A stretch of 64,000 nt of DNA from Agreia pratensis (GTDB lineage Bacteria; Actinomycetota; Actinomycetes; Actinomycetales; Microbacteriaceae): positions 62,001-126,000 of the forward strand of contig NZ_FXAY01000005.1 in NCBI RefSeq assembly GCF_900177685.1, in the 5' to 3' direction. Each line of letters begins with the position of its first letter. Positions within the stretch are counted from its first letter, which is position 1. Shown here piece after piece: positions 18,646 through 25,878 of this stretch. Made by a program: the position numbers and the translations under genes. The notes below the pieces were generated by a model, which did no database searches, had not been told where the DNA came from, and worked only from the letters and a program-made list of their open reading frames with translations.

Positions 18646-18938
18646 GCACCACCGAGATCCACGCCGAGCACACCGTCACCGAGCACGCCCACGGCGCAGA
18701 CTGCGGCCACGAGGCCGTCGAGCACGAAGGTCACACCGACTACGTGCACGGCACCCACCACCACGCTCTGCACGACGACCACTACGACGAGCACGAGAGC
18801 GTCGCCGAGCACACCGTCGACGAGCACGCCCACGGAGCCGACTGCGGCCACGAGGCCGTGGAGCACGGTGACCACACCGACTACAACCACGACGGTCACA
18901 AGCACGCCGCGCACGGCGAGCACTACGACGAGCACTGA
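18642..18938 (+). CDS. His-rich tandem-repeat protein, putative metal sponge
   Basis: A 98-residue protein with 26 histidines, many Asp/Glu and only two cysteines. It is two near-identical 43-residue units (about 9-51 and 56-98), each with EHAHGADCGHEAVEH followed by HTDY and ending HYDEH. There is no signal peptide or membrane helix, so it should be cytosolic. Translational coupling to a zinc-type repressor suggests it buffers or delivers Zn2+; this is inference, not a described family function. A strong terminator follows. AAGGA precedes ATG 18642. Confidence 0.8.
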   Translation: MSTTEIHAEHTVTEHAHGADCGHEAVEHEGHTDYVHGTHHHALHDDHYDEHESVAEHTVDEHAHGADCGHEAVEHGDHTDYNHDGHKHAAHGEHYDEH

Positions 18939-18957
18939 TCTCGATCAGCACGTCACG

Positions 18958-18990
18958 ACGAAGGCCCGGGTCCACGACTCGGGCCTTCGT
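18958..18990 (+). terminator. Rho-independent terminator of the arsR/His-rich operon
   Basis: ACGAAGGCCCG (18958-18968) pairs exactly with 18980-18990, and GGTTTT follows. The hairpin lies 20 bp after the His-rich gene. Confidence 0.8.
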
Positions 18991-19037
18991 GGTTTTCGTC
19001 GTAGCGACGGCAGCGTGGGCCGGTTAGTCTGCCGATC

Positions 19038-19664
19038 ATGCAGAAGTACGACGTGAAGAAAGAGCATTCAGCGCTCTACTCGCCGTCGGCCACAACGTTC
19101 AGCGACGTGCTGGTGCCGCCGCTGAACTACCTCGCCGTCGATGGCGAAGGCGACCCGAACACGGCCCCCGCCTACGCCGCGGCCATCGAAGCATTGTTCT
19201 CTACCTCGTACACAATCAAGTTCGCCAGCAAAGCGCGGGGGCGCGACTTTGTGGTGGGCCCGCTCGAAGCGCTCTGGACCGCCGATGACGCAGGCGTCTT
19301 CGTGTCACGCGACAAGGATTCGTGGCGGTGGACGGCGCTGATCAACCAGCCCGAGTGGATCACGGCAGACGACGTGGCCGCCGCCCTGACGACGATCGCC
19401 GCGAAGAAGCCCAACCCGGCCCTGTCGACGACGCGACTGATCACGCTCGACGAGGGGCGCAGCATCCAGATTCTGCACGTGGGGTCGTACGACGACGAGG
19501 GGCCGACACTCGCTCGACTGCACGACGAGTATCTGCCGCAGAACGGGCTGACGTTCAACGGACTGCATCACGAGGTCTATCTGAGTGACGCTCGCAGAAC
19601 GGCGCCGCAGAAGCTCAAGACGGTTCTGCGTCAGCCGGTGCGCGCTGCACTATCGACCGAGTGA
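19038..19664 (+). CDS. GyrI-like domain-containing protein
   Basis: A 208-residue soluble protein of the stand-alone GyrI-like small-molecule-binding group: FSDVLVPPLNYLAVDGEGDP near the start, YTIKFASKARGRDFVVGPLEALW, and the ending HHEVYLSDARRTAPQKLKTVLRQPV. Members bind or hydrolyse small organic compounds; no ligand can be named. Monocistronic. Confidence 0.85.
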   Translation: MQKYDVKKEHSALYSPSATTFSDVLVPPLNYLAVDGEGDPNTAPAYAAAIEALFSTSYTIKFASKARGRDFVVGPLEALWTADDAGVFVSRDKDSWRWTALINQPEWITADDVAAALTTIAAKKPNPALSTTRLITLDEGRSIQILHVGSYDDEGPTLARLHDEYLPQNGLTFNGLHHEVYLSDARRTAPQKLKTVLRQPVRAALSTE

Positions 19665-19740
19665 TCGTGGATGCGGTGACCCGGGTTCCGAGCGGGAAAG
19701 CCGCCTCGTGTGTCGGTGGTCGGAGACACGTGCGGAATGG

Positions 19741-19866
19741 GCGGAGATCCGTTTAACCGGTGCCATATACGGCTCGGATGCACTGATCTCCGCTCGTTCT
19801 TCGTCAAAAGGGAGGAGATTTCACACATCGGCGCGCTATCTGCGTCGGATGCGCGTATCTCCTCCC
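19741..19866. repeat. Tandem double-hairpin element, copy A
   Basis: Two stem-loops lie side by side: GCGGAGATC/GATCTCCGC (19741-19749/19785-19793) and GGGAGGAGAT/ATCTCCTCCC (19810-19819/19857-19866). Both contain TCGGATGC before the right arm. A second copy with the same architecture lies at 25726-25853; the larger hairpins are about 85% identical over about 62 bp. Confidence 0.7.
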
Positions 19867-19895
19867 GTTTGTCGTGTGCCGACGCGGAAACCGCG

Positions 19896-20399
19896 TCAGG
19901 CCGAGGCCGTGTCGATCCAGAAGCGCATCTCGCCCTCATCGTTGAGGCTGTCTTCGACACCGCCATTGCGGCGAACGACCGCGATCGATGCGGCGTTCTC
20001 GGGAGCGACCGTAAGAAGCGCCCGCTCGATGTCGAGGCCGGCACACTTCACGAGAGCCTCCCGAAGCATCCGGGTCGCGTGACCCTGACGCTGCCAGGGA
20101 TACACGACGTGATAGCCGATGTGGCCTCCGCCCTCGTCGTCGGTGAGCTCGTGCCTGATCACGAGCGAGCCGACGTAATACTCGCCCGACGCGAACCAGA
20201 AGAGCTCGGATGCAACGCCCCAACGCTCGCGCACTCCGGTTCTCTCAGCGACGAACGCGTCGAAGTCGAGGCTGGCGGCCGTGAGCCACGACGTATCCGA
20301 CCCTCGATGACGCATGTCTGCCTGCTCACCGACGAGGTACGACGTCTTCAGGGCGGTCGATGGCACAGTCAGCCGGGGCGGCTCAAGCAACTCGATCAT
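19896..20399 (-). CDS. GNAT family N-acetyltransferase
   Basis: A 167-residue acetyl-CoA-dependent transferase. The central sheet YYVGSLVIRHEL leads to the CoA-binding loop YPWQRQGHATRMLREAL (variant of Q/RxxGxG/A), and ALLTVAPENAASIAVVRRNGG forms the closing helix. The acceptor is unknown. It converges with the double-hairpin repeat. Confidence 0.85.
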   Translation of the reverse strand: MIELLEPPRLTVPSTALKTSYLVGEQADMRHRGSDTSWLTAASLDFDAFVAERTGVRERWGVASELFWFASGEYYVGSLVIRHELTDDEGGGHIGYHVVYPWQRQGHATRMLREALVKCAGLDIERALLTVAPENAASIAVVRRNGGVEDSLNDEGEMRFWIDTASA

Positions 20400-20456
20400 G
20401 GGATGCAGCCTATGCGCCTCTGTCGATCAACCAGGCCGCACTGTTATGGTGCCCGC

Positions 20457-21065
20457 ATGGATCGGCTCCCCGAACGCAAGTCTCTGCGAGATGACATCGC
20501 AGAGTCCGACAGAGGGGCACTGATCGGCTCGCTCGTCTCCGGCGTCTTCGGGGTGGCCTGGGGCTTCTGGGCCTCGTCGGGCCTGCCTCACTTCGCAGCT
20601 CTGTGCACCCAACTCGCCGCCACCCTGATCGGGCTCATCATCGTGATCGCGGCGGTGAAACGGTACGCGCAGACCGCGAAGGGCGCTCCCGCCCCCGGGC
20701 GCACGCTGTTCTCTTCGCGCGCCTACGTGATCATCGTCGTGGCCGAGGTGGTCGCCATCATCGGGGGAAACCTCGTTCTTACCGCCACTGCGCAGAGTCA
20801 GTTCAGAATCGCCCTCATCTCGGCGATCGTCGGCCTGCACTTTCTCTTCTTCGGGCGGCTCTTCTGGTCGGGCTTCTACTGGCTCGGGGGCGCCATGCTC
20901 GCAGCGGCAGCGGTCGGCGCCATCGTGGGAGCCATCGCCGACGACGCGAACCTCATCCTCGTGATCGTCGGGCTCGGTTCAGCCGCGAGCCTGTTCGTCG
21001 CGTCCATCCCGCCGCTCCGGCGCAGGACGGCTACGCGCTCCGCGTCTACGCCCCCGGCGTCATGA
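20457..21065 (+). CDS. Hypothetical membrane protein, six helices
   Basis: A 202-residue integral membrane protein with about six hydrophobic segments from residue 21 on and a short polar N-terminus MDRLPERKSLRDDIAESDRG. I do not recognise a family. The -10-like TTATGGT lies a few bases upstream of ATG 20457, suggesting a leaderless transcript. It overlaps the convergent response-regulator gene by 20 bp at the 3' end. Confidence 0.7.
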   Translation: MDRLPERKSLRDDIAESDRGALIGSLVSGVFGVAWGFWASSGLPHFAALCTQLAATLIGLIIVIAAVKRYAQTAKGAPAPGRTLFSSRAYVIIVVAEVVAIIGGNLVLTATAQSQFRIALISAIVGLHFLFFGRLFWSGFYWLGGAMLAAAAVGAIVGAIADDANLILVIVGLGSAASLFVASIPPLRRRTATRSASTPPAS

Positions 21066-21720
21066 ACCCGCACTCGTAGGCGAAGACCGCCGCCTGCACT
21101 CGAGTACGAGTACCGGTCTTGGCGAGCACGCTCGAGATATGCGACTTGACCGTCGGCACGCTCACCCAGAGCTCGGCGGCGATCTCGACATTGCTGAGAC
21201 CGCGGGCCACGGCCTCGAGCACAACGCGCTCACGCTCGCTCAACTCATTGAGCAGCGCGAGCTGTTCAGGGCGAGGCACGTGAGGCTGCCCGACTCCGGT
21301 CGGCGCGACCGTCTGCTCGATGAGCGCACGGGTCATGGCGGGGTCGATCAGGGAGTCGCCGCGCGAGGCAGACCTCACGGCCGCAGCGAGCAGATCCGGG
21401 CCGGAGTCCTTGAGCAGAAATCCCGAGGCACCCGCAGCGATGCCATCGAAGAGATACTCGTCGTCGTCGAAGGTCGTGATCAGCACGACCGCACAGGGGA
21501 GATCGGCCAGGATGCGCCGGGTCGCCGAGATGCCGTCGAGTCGCGGCATCCGGATGTCGGTGACGACCACGTCTGGGCTGAGCGCGCGCGCATCGCGCAC
21601 CGCGTCTTCGCCGTCGGCGCTCTGGCCCACCACGTCGATGTCGTTCTCGGCGTCGAGCATGGCGGCGATGCCGGCACGGGCGATGGGCTGGTCGTCGGCG
21701 ACGAGCACACGGATGGTCAT
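21046..21720 (-). CDS. NarL/LuxR family response regulator
   Basis: A 224-residue two-component regulator: receiver domain with acidic pocket D9/D10, phosphoacceptor D55 (VVVTDIRMPRLDG) and K104; then a LuxR HTH in LSERERVVLEAVARGLSNVEIAAELWVSVPTVKSHISS. Its start overlaps the stop of the kinase gene (ATGA), making a cognate pair. It is the last gene of a four-gene coupled operon that begins with a repeat protein and an amidoligase-like protein. Confidence 0.93.
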   Translation of the reverse strand: MTIRVLVADDQPIARAGIAAMLDAENDIDVVGQSADGEDAVRDARALSPDVVVTDIRMPRLDGISATRRILADLPCAVVLITTFDDDEYLFDGIAAGASGFLLKDSGPDLLAAAVRSASRGDSLIDPAMTRALIEQTVAPTGVGQPHVPRPEQLALLNELSERERVVLEAVARGLSNVEIAAELWVSVPTVKSHISSVLAKTGTRTRVQAAVFAYECGFMTPGA

Positions 21721-23045
21721 AGAGCTGCCTTTCGTTGCTGTGTTCCCGCGGCGGTGCGCGGCAGCTGGGCGGTCACGGTCCACCCCTCACCATCGGTGCC
21801 ACTCGTGAGCTGGCCGCCGAGAGACGCGAGCCGATCCGCCAGAAACTCGAGCCCAGAGCCGCCCTTCGGCATGTCGGCGAATCGTTCGCGCGCCGGGCCG
21901 GGGTCGCTGACCCTGACCGTCCAGACGAGCGGTTCTTCCGCGACCTCGACCTGCACGCTGTGAGCGGCCGAGTGCAGCATCGTGTTGGTGAGACTCTCCT
22001 GCACAGCCGCGGCGATCGCCGAGCGATACTCGGCCGGAACCTCGTCGCTTACGCGCACCGCGGCATCCACGTCGTAGCCGATCGATCGCACGCGGGCGAA
22101 GAGCGCCTCGAGTTCGTCGATGAGGGTAAGCGGCGCCGCCGCGTTGGTCTTCGGCGGCGACTTCAGCACGCGCACGACGGTTCGGATGCGCGCGAGCACG
22201 TCTTGCCCGCTCGTCGCGATGTCGCGCATCGCCTGCTCGAGCGGCTCCGGCTGCCCATTGGCGACCCGCAAAGCGGCCTGCGCGCGGATCACGAGGGCTG
22301 CGACGTGGTGGGCCACCTCATCGTGCATACCTCGTGCGATGCGGGTGCGCTCCTGCTCGGCGATGCGCGACACCTCCGCCGCCCGCAGCTGCGTGAGCTC
22401 GCGATTCTTCGCAGCCAGTTCCTCGGCCACGCGGCGCTGTCTGCGCAGCATCAGCGCGAAGACGATCACCAGGGCACAGGCAACCAGCTCGGCCACCAGA
22501 ACTGAGCGGTCTTCTCCACTGTCGAGCAGAAGGGCCTCGCTGAGCGGGCGCGACTCGACGAGAAGACCCACGATGTCTCGCCACGGCAGAATCACGAGCA
22601 GAGCGAGCGTGCCGAAGGTCGCAGCGGGTGCGACGACAGGCCCGCCATCCGAGATCATGATGAAGACCACGATCGCGAGGGGAACCAGCGCTTGCGGCGC
22701 CCCCAGATACAGCCCGTAGAGCTGCGGCGGGAGGGGGGCCAGCGTCGTGTAGGCGGTGTAGCACGTCACCAGCACCAGCGTCTCCACCGGCCATCGGCGC
22801 GCGGTCGCGGCGCCCAAGACGGCGAAGAGGCCGAGGTAGACGTATCCGGGCAACCCCTGCGGGTACCAGTCGAAGCGCAGCGCGACGGCGAGGCCGATGA
22901 GGTACGCGACCCCGGCGGCACCGATGATGACGAGACGCCGCCTGCGGGGCGCGGCGAGAAACATCCGGATGCGTGTGATCACGCCCTGCTCGGCCATTGC
23001 GTCGTCTTTCTGCGCGGTGATCAGAAGCGGCCTGATCGTGGACAT
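21717..23045 (-). CDS. HisKA_3 sensor histidine kinase
   Basis: A 442-residue membrane kinase. Residues 38-200 hold about five membrane helices with no large extracytoplasmic domain; a coiled linker (203-230) leads to the dimerisation helix RTRIARGMHDEVAHH with phosphoacceptor H241, and the ATPase domain ends with GSGLEFLADRLASLGG. This is the NarX/DesK-like class that partners LuxR regulators. ATG 23045 sits 5 bp after the amidoligase-like stop; ATG 22997 is an alternative. It may sense the membrane or a product of the upstream genes. Confidence 0.9.
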   Translation of the reverse strand: MSTIRPLLITAQKDDAMAEQGVITRIRMFLAAPRRRRLVIIGAAGVAYLIGLAVALRFDWYPQGLPGYVYLGLFAVLGAATARRWPVETLVLVTCYTAYTTLAPLPPQLYGLYLGAPQALVPLAIVVFIMISDGGPVVAPAATFGTLALLVILPWRDIVGLLVESRPLSEALLLDSGEDRSVLVAELVACALVIVFALMLRRQRRVAEELAAKNRELTQLRAAEVSRIAEQERTRIARGMHDEVAHHVAALVIRAQAALRVANGQPEPLEQAMRDIATSGQDVLARIRTVVRVLKSPPKTNAAAPLTLIDELEALFARVRSIGYDVDAAVRVSDEVPAEYRSAIAAAVQESLTNTMLHSAAHSVQVEVAEEPLVWTVRVSDPGPARERFADMPKGGSGLEFLADRLASLGGQLTSGTDGEGWTVTAQLPRTAAGTQQRKAAL

Positions 23046-23050
23046 GTCAC

Positions 23051-24229
23051 TCACGCTAGCGCCGCATCGCTGTCGGTGGCTTTCTCGCGCTCGGGGGTGA
23101 ACCCGACGAGAGCGCGGAGCTCGACGGCCGCCGCGACCGCGTCGCCCGAGGTCGGCCGCGGAAAGGCGAGGGGATCGCGACAGCGCGCGAGAAGCGCCTC
23201 TACGAAGGCGGCCCGCCACACGATGTCGGATGCGCGCAGCGCGCCGGGCAGGATGCGCACCTCGAGCGTGTCTCGCGCGGGTGCGTCGGTCAGCAGCGCC
23301 GTGAGGTTGACGTCGAAGTACTTCGACAGTCCGGTGGATCGTGCGGCCGACTGCAGCGCGCTCCAGCGTTCGGCGTCGGAAGACCCGGCGCTCGCGTCGG
23401 CGTTCGCGCTCTCGCTCTCGACAAGCTCGAGTAGCGACGGGGGCAGCGCCTGGAGCCGCGTGCAAGCGGGATTGGTGCCGAGCGCAACACGAAGCGCCTC
23501 GCGCCAGTGCCCGAAGAGACGCACGAGGTTCGAGAAGGCCGCCACCGAGCGAAACGGAGCCCCATCGAAGTGCAGGTGAACGGCGGCTTCGACGGGCACC
23601 GTGAATCCGAGCTCGCGGGCCGGCATCAGCAGGCTCTCGAGCGCTGCTTCGTGATCGCTGCTCAGCGGAGGAGTGACGATTTCACACGGGCGCTCCCGCC
23701 CGGCAGCGAGCGACGTTGCCATGGCGATGCTGGCGCCGGCGCGGTCTCGTAGGCGGCGCACCGTTCCGATCGTCTCCACTCGACTTCCGAACAGAGCGGC
23801 GACGTCGTCGAGCACCCGAGGAAACGGAGTGTCGGGCGGCGTGTGGCCTGCGATGAGCCGCAGCAGCCGGGCGTCGTCAGACAATATCCGGTAGCTGTGT
23901 TCGTCGGATGCCGGTGACGCGTCGGCGACCCGGCCACCGGCATCCGGCGTCGCCCGTGTTCTGTCTCGGGCGATATCCGCCGTGATCGTCACGTCGTCGA
24001 CGAAGGTCGCGACCGGCGCTCCCGACGAGTCGATCACTGCGAACCCCGGGGTCAGGTGCCAGAAGTGACCCATGCCCGGCACGAGCGACGGCTCCGAGTC
24101 GGTGTGGAAGAAGCGCTCGACGCGCCCTCCCCGCTCGCGGCAGATGCGCTCGGCGAGGGTGCGCCTGCCCGCTCCGTCTGGCGCGAGGAGTTCGATCTCG
24201 AAGCCGATGCGCTCGTGCAGGACAGTCAT
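23051..24229 (-). CDS. Amidoligase-family protein (putative amidoligase, COOH-NH2 ligase fold)
   Basis: A 392-residue protein matching the predicted amidoligase family, a glutamine-synthetase-like fold thought to form amide bonds between carboxylates and amines. Seen here are GFEIELL at 9-15, PCEIVTPPLSSDHEAALESLL, the metal-site-like VHLHFDGAPF, KYFDVNLTAL, and LEVRILPGALRASDIVWRAAF. It starts in the stop of the upstream repeat-protein gene (TGATG) and is followed 5 bp later by a histidine kinase. Substrate and even activity are unproven; the assignment rests on motif recognition. Confidence 0.7.
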   Translation of the reverse strand: MTVLHERIGFEIELLAPDGAGRRTLAERICRERGGRVERFFHTDSEPSLVPGMGHFWHLTPGFAVIDSSGAPVATFVDDVTITADIARDRTRATPDAGGRVADASPASDEHSYRILSDDARLLRLIAGHTPPDTPFPRVLDDVAALFGSRVETIGTVRRLRDRAGASIAMATSLAAGRERPCEIVTPPLSSDHEAALESLLMPARELGFTVPVEAAVHLHFDGAPFRSVAAFSNLVRLFGHWREALRVALGTNPACTRLQALPPSLLELVESESANADASAGSSDAERWSALQSAARSTGLSKYFDVNLTALLTDAPARDTLEVRILPGALRASDIVWRAAFVEALLARCRDPLAFPRPTSGDAVAAAVELRALVGFTPEREKATDSDAALA

Positions 24230-24933
24230 CACAGGGGCAATTCGTGGCCCGCAAGCAGTTCTGCTCCGGCACGGAGGATGGCGCTGTACGTATCTGTCTG
24301 CCAGAGTCCGGCGAGCTTGACCGCATCATCGTCGGTGTATCCGCTGAAGCCGAACGCTCGAACCTTGTCGTCATCGGAGAACGCTGCCGGCATGGCGGGC
24401 AATGGTTGGTGTGCGAGAAGCAGCGCGCCCATATCTGCTTTCGCGCTGTAGAGGTCTGCTGAACCCCAGACTGCGGCTACGCGCACGATTCCGGACATGT
24501 CGACGGTCGTCAACTGCAGTGCGAGTCGCTTCTGGTCGGGGGTGTAGGCGAAGCTCATCGCCTCTCCCGCGGCGAAGGGCAGGGGAATACCGGCCTGGAT
24601 CTTCGAGCCGGCCTTGCCCTCCGCCCACTCGGTATCGGTTCCCCAGATTGCTGCCAGGTTGAGTGCGTCTTCGGCATAGGGCGACGCAGCGAAGGCAGCC
24701 CGATCGGCGTCGGTGTACTCCGGCGCTGCCGCTTTCGGATCAGGTGACGAGGTGTCGCCGGATGCCGAGACCTCGGCGTACGAGCTGCTGGGCGACGCGA
24801 GGGCTCCCATCGCGCCGAGGCCCGCGATGGATCCGGCGATCAGGCAGGCCGCCGCGGCTGTCGTGCCGACTCGAAGGAACGTCGAGCTCGCGGTGCGCTT
24901 CGTGTCGTCGGAGGTGTCTCGAGACTCGTCCAT
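24229..24933 (-). CDS. Secreted or membrane-anchored three-repeat protein
   Basis: A 234-residue protein with an N-terminal hydrophobic segment (residues 22-47, possible cleavage after ALA at 45-47) and three repeats of about 48 residues. Each has a helix with A(V/L)xLAxxWGT/S (ALNLAAIWGTD, IVRVAAVWGSA, AVKLAGLWQTD) and a GAxLLAGHxLP-like end. I do not recognise the repeat. It is first in the operon with the amidoligase-like gene and a two-component system, so it could be that enzyme's substrate or an extracellular sensor; both are inference. Confidence 0.75.
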   Translation of the reverse strand: MDESRDTSDDTKRTASSTFLRVGTTAAAACLIAGSIAGLGAMGALASPSSSYAEVSASGDTSSPDPKAAAPEYTDADRAAFAASPYAEDALNLAAIWGTDTEWAEGKAGSKIQAGIPLPFAAGEAMSFAYTPDQKRLALQLTTVDMSGIVRVAAVWGSADLYSAKADMGALLLAHQPLPAMPAAFSDDDKVRAFGFSGYTDDDAVKLAGLWQTDTYSAILRAGAELLAGHELPL

Positions 24934-25142
24934 GTCGTTCTCCTTGCTTCGGGTCGGCGGGCTCAGATACTTCGTCTCGTGCCGACAAAGCTCGACGCTA
25001 TGAGTCCATCGTGACGGGCGACAAGCGCTGCGGGCCCCGTTCGTTCGCGCGTCGCCGAGACGTATCCCCAGGAACGACGCGGATTGCCGGAAAGTCCATC
25101 CGAAGGGATGACTCCGGCGCCGCCGCCGCCGCGCATTCGGAC

Positions 25143-25213
25143 GCGAGTTGCCAGTTCGCGCTGCCTGGAGTGCGCGAGTTGCCAGTTCGCGTCAACCGAA
25201 GTGGCAACACGCG
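25143..25213. repeat. REP-like repeats in the 310-bp gap upstream of the repeat-protein operon
   Basis: GCGAGTTGCCAGTTCGCG occurs at 25143-25160 and 25174-25191, exactly 31 bp apart. The second copy can also pair with TGGCAACACGCG at 25202-25213. Otherwise the 24934-25243 gap holds no gene that I can support; it should contain the promoter of the operon. Confidence 0.6.
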
Positions 25214-25243
25214 AAGCTACCGGCGCGATAGGCGCGAGCTGCG

Positions 25244-25627
25244 TCAGCTGAAGGACCCGAGCTGCTGGTCGATCGGCACAGATCTCTCGGATGCCACGTC
25301 GCCGGTATGCGCGGTGGTCACCGTCTCGATGAGCATGATCTCGACCTCGTTCTCGGCCACGGGGTTGTGCCGAACCCCACGGGGCACCACATAGAACTGG
25401 CCGGGGTCGAGCACGACCTCGTCGCCGCCCTCCAATTGGATACGAAGACGACCCGAGAGCACCAGGAACATCTCGTCCTCCTGGTCGTGCGCGTGCCACA
25501 TCAGCTCGCCGAGCAGCTTCGCGACCTTGATGTACTGGTCGTTCACCCGGCCCACGACCCGAGGAGTCCAGTGCTTGTCGACCTGCTGAAGTTCGACGGC
25601 GACATCTATCCCGAAAACGTTCGTCAT
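25244..25627 (-). CDS. Cupin domain-containing protein
   Basis: A 127-residue single cupin barrel with metal-ligand motif ELMWHAHDQEDEMFLVLSGRLRI (two His, one Glu) and second motif PGQFYVVPRGVRHNPVA (His). It probably binds Fe2+, Mn2+ or Zn2+; enzymatic role unknown. Its first 18 codons closely match a fragment at 38144-38198, so the window once held a second copy. Confidence 0.87.
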   Translation of the reverse strand: MTNVFGIDVAVELQQVDKHWTPRVVGRVNDQYIKVAKLLGELMWHAHDQEDEMFLVLSGRLRIQLEGGDEVVLDPGQFYVVPRGVRHNPVAENEVEIMLIETVTTAHTGDVASERSVPIDQQLGSFS

Positions 25628-25725
25628 GCATCCAGTCTCGACGATCGGGGGGCGATCTCAATACGGCCCACCGGATTCCCTGAACTGTCGACGGGCTGCG
25701 GGCGACGCCAGCGCAGCGGATCAGA

Positions 25726-25853
25726 CGGAGATTCGTGGGCACCGGGGTGCAGAGGCCGACGGAGGGTCGATATCTCCGCCCGACGCCTCGAACGGGAGGA
25801 GATTTCGCACATCAACGCCCCATGTGCGTCGGATGCGCGTGGTTCCTCCCGTT
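25726..25853. repeat. Tandem double-hairpin element, copy B
   Basis: CGGAGAT/ATCTCCG (25726-25732/25772-25778) and AACGGGAGGA/TCCTCCCGTT (25791-25800/25844-25853). The first hairpin spans 53 bp as in copy A (19741-19793), and the second keeps the block TGCGTCGGATGCGCGT unchanged. It lies between the CopD-CtaG stop and the cupin start. Confidence 0.7.
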
Positions 25854-25878
25854 TGCGTGTGTCCCCTACGAGAGGCCC

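Noticed and set aside
19710-20456. N-terminal extension of the membrane-protein frame through the repeat and the GNAT gene
   Set aside because: It reads through a repeat element and antisense to a clear acetyltransferase; the membrane protein begins at 20457.
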